Source of the DNA: Aliiroseovarius sediminilitoris | Lineage (GTDB): Bacteria; Pseudomonadota; Alphaproteobacteria; Rhodobacterales; Rhodobacteraceae | Assembly: GCF_900109955.1 (NCBI RefSeq) | Contig: NZ_FOJB01000002.1 | Span: forward strand, 62,001-126,000 | Reading direction: 5' to 3' | DNA: 64,000 nt | Part shown: in pieces, positions 26,012-35,280 of the stretch | Layout of the letters: the number at the start of each line of letters is the position of its first letter | How positions within the stretch are numbered: the first letter of the stretch is position 1 | The notes under the pieces: generated by a model | What the model was told of the DNA's origin: nothing | The model's database searches: none | What the model saw: only the letters and a program-made list of their open reading frames with translations | Program-made: the position numbers and the translations under genes

Positions 26012-27271
26012 ATGCAAGATCTTGCAATCATGTGGGATTGGCTGGCCTTTGCGGTCCGTTGGTTGCACGTCATCACCGCGATGGCCTGGATTGGCTCGTC
26101 ATTTTACTTTGTCGCTTTGGACCTCGGTCTGCGCAAAGCGCCGGATCTACCGGTGGGTGCCCATGGCGAGGAATGGCAGGTTCACGGCGGTGGATTTTAC
26201 CACATCCGCAAGTTTCTTGTGGCCCCCGAAAACATGCCCGAGCATCTGATCTGGTTCAAATGGGAAAGTTATACGACATGGTTGTCGGGCGCGGCTCTTT
26301 TGATGATCGTCTATTGGGTGGGCGGCGAGCTTTACCTGATCGACGCCCAGAAAGCTGACCTTGCACTGTGGCAGGGGATCGTGATCTCGGCCGTGTCGTT
26401 GTCGATTGGCTGGCTGGTTTATGACCGGCTGTGCAAATCGCCCCTGGCTGAAAATCCGACGGTTCTGATGGTGCTGCTGTTCGTGCTGCTGGTGGCCATG
26501 GGCTATGGCTATAACCAGATCTTCACGGGCCGGGCGACGATGCTGCATCTGGGCGCCTTCACTGCGACGATCATGACGGCGAACGTGTTCTTCATCATCA
26601 TGCCCAACCAGCGCATCGTCGTGAAAGACTTGCAAGAAGGCCGCACGCCGGACGCCAAATACGGCAAGATCGCCAAGCTTCGCTCGACCCACAACAACTA
26701 TCTGACGCTGCCCGTGATCTTCCTGATGTTGTCGAACCACTATCCGCTGGCGTTCGCGTCGGAATACAACTGGATCATCGCCGCATTGGTGTTCCTGATG
26801 GGTGTGTCGATCCGCCACTACTTCAACTCGAACCATGCGGGCACGAGCGACCCGAAGTGGACATGGCTGGTGACAACGGTTCTGTTCATCATGATCATGT
26901 GGCTGTCCACGGCACCGTTGGAAAATGACACGCTGGAAGAGGCCGAAGCCCGCCCCTTGAGCAAGACCGAGCAGATCTTCGCGAATGCCGAAGGGTTCGA
27001 TGAGGTTCAGGATATCATTCTGGGCCGCTGCTCCATGTGTCATGCGCGCGAGGTGTTCTATGACGGTATCCGACGTGCGCCCAAGGGTATTCATCTGGAA
27101 ACCACAGGCGACATCACCCGCGCGGCACGGCAGATCTATATTCAAGCGGGGGTGTCAGTGGCCATGCCACCCGCAAACGTGTCTTTCATGGAAGACGACG
27201 AGCGCAAGAAGATCATCAAATGGTATCGAAACGCAGCGAAGGATTTACCGTTCTACATCGCGTCGAACTGA
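26012..27271 (+). CDS. puuD: Membrane urate hydroxylase with C-terminal cytochrome c domain
   Basis: 419-residue PuuD-type urate oxidase that converts urate to 5-hydroxyisourate in the membrane. It has about eight or nine hydrophobic helices over residues 1-310 (LHVITAMAWIGSSFYFVALD at the start). A soluble cytochrome c domain follows, with heme motif CSMCH near residues 341-345 and a Met-ligand region AMPPAN near 390. Electrons probably go to the respiratory chain, in contrast to soluble uricase which makes peroxide. A strong CGGAGG ribosome site precedes the ATG. It is divergent from the LysR gene. Confidence 0.93.
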   Translation: MQDLAIMWDWLAFAVRWLHVITAMAWIGSSFYFVALDLGLRKAPDLPVGAHGEEWQVHGGGFYHIRKFLVAPENMPEHLIWFKWESYTTWLSGAALLMIVYWVGGELYLIDAQKADLALWQGIVISAVSLSIGWLVYDRLCKSPLAENPTVLMVLLFVLLVAMGYGYNQIFTGRATMLHLGAFTATIMTANVFFIIMPNQRIVVKDLQEGRTPDAKYGKIAKLRSTHNNYLTLPVIFLMLSNHYPLAFASEYNWIIAALVFLMGVSIRHYFNSNHAGTSDPKWTWLVTTVLFIMIMWLSTAPLENDTLEEAEARPLSKTEQIFANAEGFDEVQDIILGRCSMCHAREVFYDGIRRAPKGIHLETTGDITRAARQIYIQAGVSVAMPPANVSFMEDDERKKIIKWYRNAAKDLPFYIASN

Positions 27272-27361
27272 ACTCGCCTTGCGAACAGGTGATGCACGAA
27301 TGGGCCTGCGCCAATGCAGAGGCCTTTTGCCTGTCCTGACCCCGGACCGTATGATCGGAGT

Positions 27362-28033
27362 ATGACAGAATCAAAGAAACGCGCGCTTGTCATTGGGTCG
27401 TCCGGCGGGGTAGGGCAGGCGCTGATGAGTGCCTTACAGGGGCGTGGCTTTGATGTCACGGGCCTGTCCCGCACCGGCCAAGGGCTGGACATCACCAACG
27501 AGGGAAACGTGTCCGATGTGTTTGGGCAGCTTGACGGTTCCTTCGACCAGATCGTCGTCGCATCGGGCATACTGGCCGCCCGGTCCGGTCCCGAAAAATC
27601 CATCGGCGCGGTGACAGGTGATGAACTTGCCGCGCTGTTCGCAGTGAACGCCATAGGCCCTGCACTGATCCTTAAACATTCCAAACACCTGATGCCTCGC
27701 GACCGGCGTGTAATCTTTGCGGCGTTGTCTGCCCGCGTGGGATCCATTGGCGACAACAGGTTGGGCGGCTGGTATTCCTATCGCGCGTCGAAAGCTGCGC
27801 TGAACCAGTTGATCAAGACCGCGTCGGTCGAGCTGCGCCGGACGCACAAACACCTGATCTGCGTCGCGCTGCATCCCGGCACGGTCGCCACACCTTTCAC
27901 CCGCGATTATCCCCAGCACACATCCGTCGCGCCCAAAGAGGCCGCCGACAATTTGCTGAATGTCATGGAAGGGCTGACCCCAGAGGATAACGGGTCCTTT
28001 TTTGACTGGGCGGGGAAGCAGGTGCCCTGGTGA
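27362..28033 (+). CDS. Short-chain dehydrogenase/reductase (C-factor-like)
   Basis: 223-residue Rossmann-fold protein with IGSSGGVGQAL (nucleotide site, residues 10-20), an NAIGPALILKHS segment, and the catalytic Tyr/Lys pair in GGWYSYRASKAALNQ. The start at 27362 follows GGAG. It lies 90 bp after puuD, but nothing links it to purine chemistry. The substrate is unknown. Confidence 0.8.
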   Translation: MTESKKRALVIGSSGGVGQALMSALQGRGFDVTGLSRTGQGLDITNEGNVSDVFGQLDGSFDQIVVASGILAARSGPEKSIGAVTGDELAALFAVNAIGPALILKHSKHLMPRDRRVIFAALSARVGSIGDNRLGGWYSYRASKAALNQLIKTASVELRRTHKHLICVALHPGTVATPFTRDYPQHTSVAPKEAADNLLNVMEGLTPEDNGSFFDWAGKQVPW

Positions 28034-28391
28034 CGGATTTGTTGCAACCAAGTGGACAAGTGGAAATGTCACCAGTTGTGTAAAGCAGAAGTGTCAGCAT
28101 GAGCGCTGACGGTAGCAAAGCCTGACAGAGCGGAGACCTCACATATCGCAGCCCTGGCTGGCTTTGCGGCGGCAATGAATGCGAACCTTCTTGCAAAGTG
28201 CGGCGAAAGGGGCAAAGCGCCCTAAGTGACGGATGCTGTGCATCGTTGAAAAGGCGGGCTAGCGCAGTTAACCGCCCTTCGGCCTCGCAGCGAGTTCTTC
28301 GTTTGGCGCTTGGCAAGCGATGACTCCAAGCCGGACTGAATCATTGACGTGGGTCAATGCGATAGACGATCGGATCCGATAGGTTGCACCT
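28034..28391. other. Non-coding stretch with a possible insertion-sequence end
   Basis: No convincing gene is visible in these 358 bases. At 28058-28098 two copies of a 16-mer (AAGTGGAAATGTCACC and AAGCAGAAGTGTCAGC, 12 of 16 identical) recur at 25-bp spacing. They resemble transposase-binding repeats at insertion-sequence ends. No transposase or second end is present, so this is at most a remnant. The G+C and base rhythm differ from the flanking genes. Confidence 0.3.
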
Positions 28392-29081
28392 ATGGGTAAA
28401 CTTGCTGACTACGATCATCCGGCCATCAGCGAGCTTGCGGCCCGCTTGACCCGATCCGAGACAACGCCGCGCCGCAAGCTCGACCGAATTTTCCACTATG
28501 TGCGCGATGAAATCCGGTTTGGATTTCCGATGAACGGCGATTTCGTCAAGGCATCGGAAACGATCCAGCTGGGATACGGACAGTGCAATACCAAGGCGAC
28601 GCTCTTGCTCGCCCTCTGTAAGGCGGCAGGGATACAAGCGCGCATCCATTTCTCACTGATCACCAAGGATATCCAAAAGGGCTTCTTCACGGGCCTCGCC
28701 TATTGGCTGATGCCGAATGAAATCTCTCATTCGTGGATCGAGGTGGAAATCGAGGGCCAGTGGCGGCGGATCGACACATTCATCAATGACAAGTCCCTGT
28801 TCGACGCAGCCAAGGCCAAGATCAAACGTCTGGGCTGGTCGGTGGGCTATTCGGTGGCGTTGGAAGACGGTGAGGCCAGTGCCGATCTGAACCTCGATCA
28901 TGCGGCCTATCAACAGATGGCGGCAGTCACCGATGACCACGGCGCCTGGGATGATCCGTCCGACTATTACGAAAGCGAGAAGTACAGAAACCGGCCAGAC
29001 GGTGTACGCATGTGGTTCTATCGCCACCTCATCGGGGGAATAAACCGCCGTGTGGAAGCTGTGCGCTCGGAACCCGTTTGA
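28392..29081 (+). CDS. Transglutaminase-like protein
   Basis: 229-residue protein with the transglutaminase/cysteine-protease core: Cys65 in GYGQCNTKATLL, His113 in SHSWIEVE, and Asp128 in RRIDTF make the expected triad. No signal peptide is seen, so it is probably cytoplasmic. Bacterial relatives include proteases and amidases; the substrate is unknown. It is followed 14 bp later by a GyrI-like gene, and the pair sits alone after an unusual non-coding stretch, so it may be a recent arrival. Confidence 0.75.
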   Translation: MGKLADYDHPAISELAARLTRSETTPRRKLDRIFHYVRDEIRFGFPMNGDFVKASETIQLGYGQCNTKATLLLALCKAAGIQARIHFSLITKDIQKGFFTGLAYWLMPNEISHSWIEVEIEGQWRRIDTFINDKSLFDAAKAKIKRLGWSVGYSVALEDGEASADLNLDHAAYQQMAAVTDDHGAWDDPSDYYESEKYRNRPDGVRMWFYRHLIGGINRRVEAVRSEPV

Positions 29082-29095
29082 TTTGAAGGCTGCAC

Positions 29096-29716
29096 ATGAA
29101 GAAAATTGATATCAAGAAGCAGATGACCGCCCTTTATGGCACCACCTTGAAACAGGGGATGGTCATAGTTGATGTGCCCAAGATGAACTACCTGATGGTT
29201 GACGGCGACGGGAATCCAAACACATCGCAGGCTTTTGCAAATGCGGTGGAAGCTCTCTATTCTCTCTCTTACCCGCTAAAGTTCATGGTCAAGAAAGGCC
29301 CGCTTGCCATTGATTATGGGGTCATGCCGCTTGAAGCATTGTGGTGGACCGATGACATGAACAACTTCTCGTCAACCGACAAGGATTCCTGGAAATGGAC
29401 GGCGATGATCAGCCAACCGGAATGGATTACGAGTGAGATGGTCGAAATTGCGCGCACGGCGACTGCCAAAAAGAAGGACCTCCCCGCGCTTAAGCAGGTT
29501 CGATTTGAGGCGTTGGAAGAAGGACCGGCTGCACAGTGCCTCTACATCGGTCCGTATGCGGGGGAACCGCCGACAATCACCGCCCTGCATGAGTTCATTG
29601 CGGACAACGGATGTGATCGTCGCGGTAAACATCACGAGATTTATCTGAACGATATGCGGCGCACGAAGCCAGCCAATCTCAGGACGATCATTCGCCAACC
29701 GATGGCGAGTAGGTAA
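29096..29716 (+). CDS. GyrI-like small-molecule-binding domain protein
   Basis: 206-residue protein resembling stand-alone GyrI/SOUL-type effector-binding domain proteins (LMVDGDGNPNTSQAFANAVEA near the start, EEGPAAQCLYIGPYAGEPPT later, KHHEIYLNDMRRT at the end). Relatives bind or hydrolyse small electrophilic or cationic compounds. It has no DNA-binding domain. It is probably co-transcribed with the transglutaminase-like gene. More Lys and less G+C than the neighbours supports transfer, but weakly. Confidence 0.75.
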   Translation: MKKIDIKKQMTALYGTTLKQGMVIVDVPKMNYLMVDGDGNPNTSQAFANAVEALYSLSYPLKFMVKKGPLAIDYGVMPLEALWWTDDMNNFSSTDKDSWKWTAMISQPEWITSEMVEIARTATAKKKDLPALKQVRFEALEEGPAAQCLYIGPYAGEPPTITALHEFIADNGCDRRGKHHEIYLNDMRRTKPANLRTIIRQPMASR

Positions 29717-29808
29717 TTGTCGCAACCCAGCTTAGCATGTGCCCGGCTACAGCCCTTGCATCGCATAATGGGAGTTATGTTAACAGAGACGATAGGCCAA
29801 CCGCAGTT

Positions 29809-30957
29809 TCAGGAGCTTGGAAGGCGTTGACGGGCGATGGCGACAAAAACGCCGCTGCCATGGCACAACGCCGCGTCATTGAAATCATAGGTTGGGCTGT
29901 GAAGCGGTGCTGACGCATCACCGTTGCCGATGAACGCAAAGCAGCCCGGGACGTGGTCAAGAAAGCGGGCGAAATCCTCGGAGGCGGTCATGGGTTCGGG
30001 CCTCACCGTGACTCGGGCAGAGACGGTTTCAACGGCGGTCAGAAGCTCGGCGGTCAGGTCAGCGTCATTGACCAGGGGCACGAATTCGCGCGAATATGTT
30101 ACGGTCGCCTCAATGCCATGAGTTGCAGCGATGCCGCTTGCGATCCGGCGCATCTCGGCTTCGATCCGAGCAGAAATATCTGATCGGAAACTTCTTGCAT
30201 CACCAATGATACGGGCTTGCCCAGGCAAGGCATTGCGCGTTCCATCGGTCCGCAACTCGGTGACGGAGACAACGGCAATGTCGGTGGGATCAAGGCGACG
30301 CGCCACGATTGTTTGCAAATCCAGCACCAGCGCGCAGGCGGGCACCATTACCTCGCGGGTCGTATGGGGCCGTGCTGCATGCCCTCCCTGACCTTGCAGC
30401 GTGATTTCAAAGATATCCTCGGCAGACATGATTGGGCCAGCGCGTGTTTCCAGATGTCCGACGGGCAGACCGGGCAGGTTGTGCAGGCCGAAGACCTCGT
30501 CAAACGGGAAGCGTGCCATCAGCCCGTCGTTGATCATCGCCTGCGCGCCCCTGCCCCACTCCTCGGCGGGTTGGAACAGAAAGCGGATGGTGCCGTCAAA
30601 CCCGCCGTCCGCTGCCAACACCTGTGCCGCACCCAGAAGCATCGCGGTGTGCCCGTCATGCCCACAGGCGTGCATGGTCCCGTGATTGGCGGAGGCCCAG
30701 CCTGTGTCATTGGCCTCGGTGATGCGCAAAGCATCCATGTCGGCACGCAGCGCAATGGCGCGGTTCGACGTGCCCCGCTGCAAAGTTCCGACCACCCCGG
30801 TGCGGCCGACGCCCTCGGTCACATCAACACCGAAGCTGCGCAGCTTTTGTGCGACGAACCCCGCTGTGCGAACCTCTTCGAAGCCAAATTCCGGGTGCTG
30901 GTGCAGATCACGGCGCCACGCTGTCATCTCGACTTCAAGTGTCGTTGGATCGTTCAT
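29809..30957 (-). CDS. M20D-family amidohydrolase (N-acyl amino acid / hippurate hydrolase type)
   Basis: 382-residue metallo-amidohydrolase. Metal-binding motifs are MHACGHDGHTAMLLG near residue 95 and FLFQPAEEWGRG near 125, with the dimerisation-domain motif GQGGHAARPH near 185. Family members deacylate N-acyl amino acids, hippurate or indole-acetyl amino acids. It starts 18 bp after dpaL on the same strand, so a role in freeing the amino acid that DpaL then deaminates is plausible. It lacks the pattern of allantoate amidohydrolase (M20F-type AllC), so it does not obviously fill that gap. Confidence 0.85.
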   Translation of the reverse strand: MNDPTTLEVEMTAWRRDLHQHPEFGFEEVRTAGFVAQKLRSFGVDVTEGVGRTGVVGTLQRGTSNRAIALRADMDALRITEANDTGWASANHGTMHACGHDGHTAMLLGAAQVLAADGGFDGTIRFLFQPAEEWGRGAQAMINDGLMARFPFDEVFGLHNLPGLPVGHLETRAGPIMSAEDIFEITLQGQGGHAARPHTTREVMVPACALVLDLQTIVARRLDPTDIAVVSVTELRTDGTRNALPGQARIIGDARSFRSDISARIEAEMRRIASGIAATHGIEATVTYSREFVPLVNDADLTAELLTAVETVSARVTVRPEPMTASEDFARFLDHVPGCFAFIGNGDASAPLHSPTYDFNDAALCHGSGVFVAIARQRLPSS

Positions 30958-30975
30958 CCAGTTACCCTCCGCGCT

Positions 30976-32178
30976 TCAGGCTATCCGTTCGGCTTGCAGA
31001 ACAGCCTCGGGTGTGCGGCCGATGAGACTGGTATAAAGCGCAGGATCGGTTGCGCCTTCGGTGTTGATCACCAAAAGCCGCGCATCGGCGCCAAGACCGA
31101 TGCGGGCGGCCAGTTCGGGGTCGTTCAGAACGGTGATTGCTCCCGCCAACCCCACGCCTCCACTTTCTCCGGCGACGACCGCAGGATCACCGGCAATCGG
31201 GTCTGCAAGGCGTCGCATGACCGACACCGCATCATCCTCATCCACGGTCATGAACCCATCCGCGACACGTTCCAGAACACGGAAGGCGACCAAGGACGGC
31301 TCGTAGCATTCCAGCATCGCCATCACGGTCGGCTCGGTCTCGTCCACCTTCACCGGTTGGTTCTGCTTGGCACTGGCGAGCACGCAGGCCGCCCGCGCCG
31401 GTTCAACCACCGTGATGTGGGGGCGACCCTTGCCCAGCAGCACCGCCAGATGTCCGGCAACGGCCGCCGCGAAGCCGCCGACCCCGGCCTGAAGGAACAC
31501 ATGCGTCGGAGGCATCGGTAGCTCTGCCAGCGCTTCGCGGACGATGGCGGTGTAGCCCTGCATGACCAATCCGGGGATGTCTTCATAGCCGGGCCATGAT
31601 GTGTCGGACAGCACGGTCCAGCCCTGTTCTTCGGCAACGCTTGAAGCTTCGGCGACCGAGTCGTCATAGTTCCCAGCCACGCGCGTGATCTGGGCGCCAA
31701 ATCCGGCGATGGCATCAATACGCGACTGGCTGACCCCGGCGTGAACAAAAATCACCGCCTTTGCCCCCATCAATCGGGCACCTTGCGCGACGGACCGACC
31801 GTGGTTGCCATCTGTGGCACAGGCAAAGGTCATGCTGCGCGCGATGTTGCGCACTTCATCAGACAATATTGCGTCGATGGGGATTGAGCGCCCCAGCTGG
31901 CGTTCGGCCCTGTCCTGAACAAGTCGCATCAGCGCATAGGCCCCGCCAAGCGCCTTGAAGCTGCCAAGGCCAAGCCGATGTCCCTCGTCCTTCAGGTGCA
32001 GCGCGCCGAGGTTCAGCCCTTTCGCAAGACCCGGAAGCGCGACCAGTGGTGTGGGCGCGCTGTTCTTTCTAAGGGTCAGGAGACGGGCAACGTTATTGGC
32101 CCCGGCGATCCCAAGCGTCTGGGCATCGCGTGGATCAAGGGGGTGGTCATGGTTCGGAAGGGTGTTGTGCAGATACAT
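30976..32178 (-). CDS. dpaL: Diaminopropionate ammonia-lyase
   Basis: 400-residue fold-type II PLP enzyme that converts 2,3-diaminopropionate to pyruvate and two ammonia. The family opening is short and then SPTPLVALPGLAKGLN-like (TPLVALPGLA); the PLP lysine is in LGSFKALGGAYAL near residue 75, and a glycine loop QAGVGGFAAAVAG follows. The start at MYLHNTLP (32178) has GGAG at good spacing. It is divergent from an Lrp-type regulator and upstream of an M20 amidohydrolase. A threonine/serine dehydratase role is less likely because length and motif order match DpaL. Confidence 0.85.
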   Translation of the reverse strand: MYLHNTLPNHDHPLDPRDAQTLGIAGANNVARLLTLRKNSAPTPLVALPGLAKGLNLGALHLKDEGHRLGLGSFKALGGAYALMRLVQDRAERQLGRSIPIDAILSDEVRNIARSMTFACATDGNHGRSVAQGARLMGAKAVIFVHAGVSQSRIDAIAGFGAQITRVAGNYDDSVAEASSVAEEQGWTVLSDTSWPGYEDIPGLVMQGYTAIVREALAELPMPPTHVFLQAGVGGFAAAVAGHLAVLLGKGRPHITVVEPARAACVLASAKQNQPVKVDETEPTVMAMLECYEPSLVAFRVLERVADGFMTVDEDDAVSVMRRLADPIAGDPAVVAGESGGVGLAGAITVLNDPELAARIGLGADARLLVINTEGATDPALYTSLIGRTPEAVLQAERIA

Positions 32179-32192
32179 GGGGAACTCCGTGT

Positions 32193-32212
32193 TTGCAGAA
32201 ATATTATTGCAA
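32193..32212. promoter_or_regulatory. Possible Lrp-type site in the dpaL/lrp promoter
   Basis: TTGCA-N10-TGCAA is an imperfectly spaced inverted repeat, rich in A+T in the centre, 15 bp upstream of dpaL. A related half site (TTGTGCAA) lies at about 32247-32254. Both fit the loose sites used by Lrp/AsnC proteins. The evidence is weak. Confidence 0.35.
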
Positions 32213-32265
32213 GCACGCTGAAATTTGCGCTGATTTTTGAGAGGTATTGTGCAAGTTTGTTTCAC

Positions 32266-32727
32266 ATGACCCCACTCGACGCATTCGATCTGGCCATTCT
32301 GCGCATCCTTCAGCGCGACAACACCTCGCCGCAGCGGCAGATTGGCGCGACGGTGAATCTGTCTGCGCCGTCCGTCCAACGCCGCATTCGCCGCATGGAA
32401 GCCGACGGTGTCATCACATCGAACGTGGCCGTCATTGACCCGGACAAGGTGGGGCTGCCATTGACCATATTCGTGCAAGTCGAACTGGTCAGCGAAACCC
32501 CTTCAGAAATTGACCTGATGAAGCGTCGGTTCCGTGACGCACCCGAGGTGCAGCAGTGTTTTTATGTCACCGGCGAGGCGGACTTCATGCTTGTCGTCGT
32601 GGTCGAAAGCATGGCGGCGTATGAGACATTTACCCGCCAGGTCTTTTTTCAGGACAGCAATGTCCGCAAGTTTCGCACTTTTGTGTCCATGGATGCGGTG
32701 AAGACGGGAACGGGACTGAACATCTAG
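32266..32727 (+). CDS. Lrp/AsnC-family regulator
   Basis: 153-residue regulator: N-terminal helix-turn-helix (DLAILRILQRDNTSPQRQIG, APSVQRRIRRMEADGVI) and a C-terminal RAM ligand domain (residues 65-145). It is divergent from dpaL and the M20 hydrolase, which it probably senses substrate for. It ends in a CTAG shared with the stop of the converging LysR gene. Confidence 0.87.
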   Translation: MTPLDAFDLAILRILQRDNTSPQRQIGATVNLSAPSVQRRIRRMEADGVITSNVAVIDPDKVGLPLTIFVQVELVSETPSEIDLMKRRFRDAPEVQQCFYVTGEADFMLVVVVESMAAYETFTRQVFFQDSNVRKFRTFVSMDAVKTGTGLNI

Positions 32728-33635
32728 CGCCGTTCGCCCAAAAGCGGCTTGCTGTGCTCGATCACAAAGTCGACAAACAGGCGGATCTTGGGGTCTTGCA
32801 GTTTTTTGTGGGGATACAGGCAGCCAAAGATCGTCGGGACCGGTGGCGTTGCCGGCAGAACTTGCACCAGATTGCCATCGCGCAGATGCTCGGCCACGTC
32901 GAAGCGCGGTTTGTTTACGATGCCGCGCCCGTCCAGCGCCCAAGCTGTCAGCACGTCCCCGTCATCGGCATCGTATTTTCCCGCTACCTCCAGCTTGCGC
33001 AGTCCGGTCTTGGTTTGCAGTACCCAGAAATACTCGGGCGAGCGCGGATATCTGAGCAGAAGACAGTTGTGCTGGTCGCTCAGCAGGTCGTCGGGTGTCT
33101 GGGGCGTGCCGTTCTGGGACAGATAGGCGGGCGAGGCACACAAGACCCGGTCACAATCCCGGATCTTGCGCAATTTCAGGTTCGAATCGCTGGGGGTGCC
33201 GATGAAAAAGGCGATGTCCAACCCGTCGGCCATGATGTCGACCTTGCGGTCGGACAGGCGCATTTGCACCCGGGTATCGGGAAACGCCTCGACAAAACGG
33301 GGCACCAAAGGTGCAATAATCCGACGACCAGCCCCCAATGGCGCGGTCACACGGATGGTGCCACGCGGCGCGTGCGAGAAGTTTGCGACCTTCGATTCCG
33401 CAATGTCCACGGTTTCCAGCACCGCTCTGGCTTCGTGGTAAAACAGCTTCCCAACTTCGGTCGGTGACAGCGACCGCGTGGTGCGATTGAACAACCGCAC
33501 CCCCAGATGTTTTTCCAATTCTTTGATACGTTTACTTGCCACCGCCGGAGTCAGGCGCAGATCGCGCCCACCGGACGTGATGCTGCCCAGATCGACGACG
33601 CGCACGAAGACGCGCAGGCTTTCGATATAGGACAT
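32724..33635 (-). CDS. LysR-family regulator (likely of xanthine dehydrogenase)
   Basis: 303-residue LysR-type regulator with N-terminal helix-turn-helix (residues 17-40, GGRDLRLTPAVASKRIKELE) and an effector domain of the usual length. The start at MSYIES (33635) matches the family and its near copy at 25004. It is divergent from xdhA with 169 bp between starts, so control of xdhABC is likely. No clear T-N11-A dyad was found in that gap by eye. Confidence 0.85.
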   Translation of the reverse strand: MSYIESLRVFVRVVDLGSITSGGRDLRLTPAVASKRIKELEKHLGVRLFNRTTRSLSPTEVGKLFYHEARAVLETVDIAESKVANFSHAPRGTIRVTAPLGAGRRIIAPLVPRFVEAFPDTRVQMRLSDRKVDIMADGLDIAFFIGTPSDSNLKLRKIRDCDRVLCASPAYLSQNGTPQTPDDLLSDQHNCLLLRYPRSPEYFWVLQTKTGLRKLEVAGKYDADDGDVLTAWALDGRGIVNKPRFDVAEHLRDGNLVQVLPATPPVPTIFGCLYPHKKLQDPKIRLFVDFVIEHSKPLLGERR

Positions 33636-33804
33636 GCGGCCCCTTTCCGTGACGTGGATGCTGACCCCCGGACTGTGCCATGAGGCGCCGCCATTATCAA
33701 CGATCTGTTGAAAGTCTTTGCCGATTCCGCCCCTGTGTGAGGGCAATAGCCTGCGATATGGTGCTTGGGCAAGGTCCAACATGACCCGTTATTCAGGAGC
33801 CACC

Positions 33805-35268
33805 ATGACACATCGCAGCCACATCCACTTCCTTCTGAATGGGCAAACCGTCAGCATTGCAGATGTCGGCGCGGACCAGACCTTGCTGGACTACCTGCGC
33901 CTGAACCGGCGTCTGACGGGCAGCAAGGAAGGCTGCGCGGAAGGGGATTGCGGGGCCTGCACCGTGCTGGTGGGGCGTTTGACGGATGCGGGTCTGACCT
34001 ATGAGCCGGTGAATGCCTGCATCCGTTTTCTGGCCTCGCTGGATGGTTGTCACGTCGTCACAGTCGAACATTTGTCCGGCCCCGAAGGCCGATTGCACCC
34101 GGTGCAACAAGCGATGGTCGACCACCACGGCAGCCAGTGTGGCTTCTGCACGCCGGGCTTCGTGATGTCGCTTTATGCGCTGTGGATGGCGACACCCGAG
34201 CCGACGGAAAAACAGGTCGAAACCGCGCTGCAAGGCAATCTGTGTCGCTGCACGGGGTATGAGCCGATCATTCGCGCCGCCATTGCCGTCAGCCGTTATG
34301 GCACGCCGGCCGCAGACCATCTGACCACTGAACGCGACCAAGTGCTTGACCAATTGCGCGGCCTGCGGGATGGCCAGCGCGTTGTGACCGGGCCTGCCGA
34401 CAACCAAGCCATTCTGCCCGCTGATGTAGACGATCTGGCAGAGGTGTTGTTGGCTCACCCGCAAGCGACCATCGTGGCGGGCGCCACCGATGTCGGCCTG
34501 TGGGTCACGAAGTTTCTGCGCCCGATCAGCCCCGCCGTGTTCATCGGTCATCTGGACGGTTTGAAGACCGTGCGTCAGGACGATGACGCCATGGTGATCG
34601 GGGCTGCCGCCACCTATACTGAATGTCAGGACGCCATCGCCGAAATCTTCCCGCATCTGACCCCCTATTGGGACCGGATCGCCGGATGGCAGGTGCGTAA
34701 TATGGGAACCGTGGGCGGCAACATCGCCAACGGCTCGCCCATCGGGGACACACCGCCTGTACTGATCGCGTTGGGGGCCGAGATCACGCTGCGCCACGGC
34801 ACCACCCGGCGCACCCTGCCATTGCAGGATTTCTTCATCGACTATGGCAAGCAGGATCGCAAACCGGGTGAGTTCGTCGAAAGCATCCGCGTGCCGCGCC
34901 CGGCACCCGGCCAACGCGATGCGGCCTATAAGATTTCGAAACGTCGCGATGAGGATATTTCCTCGGTCGCTGTCGGGATCAGCGTGACGCTGGCTGACGA
35001 TGTGATCACCGGCGTGCGCATTGCCTTTGGGGGCATGGCTGCCACCCCGAAACGCGCTGCTGCCGCCGAAGCGGCCCTGCTGGGACAGGCGTGGAGCGAA
35101 GAGGTCTTCGAGACCGCCGCCAAGGCGCTGCCGCAGGATTTCCAACCGCTGACCGATTGGCGCGCGTCGGCGGACTACCGGATGCTGTCGGCCCAGAACC
35201 TGCTGCGCCGGTTTTTTCTCGACCAAGATGATGCCTCGTCTGATCTCGTTCAACTGGCCACCGCGTAA
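33805..35268 (+). CDS. xdhA: Xanthine dehydrogenase small subunit (2Fe-2S and FAD)
   Basis: 487-residue subunit carrying both iron-sulfur domains and the FAD domain. The first cluster has GCAEGDCGACTV near residue 45 and a further Cys near 70; the second has SQCGFCTPGFVM near 112 and NLCRCTGYEPI near 145. The FAD domain begins near residue 190 (VAGATDVGLWVTK, GGNIANGSPIGD). It passes electrons from the molybdenum subunit to NAD+. The start at 33805 follows CAGGAG. It is first of xdhA-xdhB-xdhC-permease-guaD on one strand. Confidence 0.95.
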   Translation: MTHRSHIHFLLNGQTVSIADVGADQTLLDYLRLNRRLTGSKEGCAEGDCGACTVLVGRLTDAGLTYEPVNACIRFLASLDGCHVVTVEHLSGPEGRLHPVQQAMVDHHGSQCGFCTPGFVMSLYALWMATPEPTEKQVETALQGNLCRCTGYEPIIRAAIAVSRYGTPAADHLTTERDQVLDQLRGLRDGQRVVTGPADNQAILPADVDDLAEVLLAHPQATIVAGATDVGLWVTKFLRPISPAVFIGHLDGLKTVRQDDDAMVIGAAATYTECQDAIAEIFPHLTPYWDRIAGWQVRNMGTVGGNIANGSPIGDTPPVLIALGAEITLRHGTTRRTLPLQDFFIDYGKQDRKPGEFVESIRVPRPAPGQRDAAYKISKRRDEDISSVAVGISVTLADDVITGVRIAFGGMAATPKRAAAAEAALLGQAWSEEVFETAAKALPQDFQPLTDWRASADYRMLSAQNLLRRFFLDQDDASSDLVQLATA

Positions 35269-35280
35269 GGAGTGGATGAT

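Noticed and set aside
29809-30957. Allantoate amidohydrolase to complete the purine pathway
   Set aside because: Motifs match the M20D hippurate-hydrolase type, and the operon partner is dpaL rather than a ureide gene.
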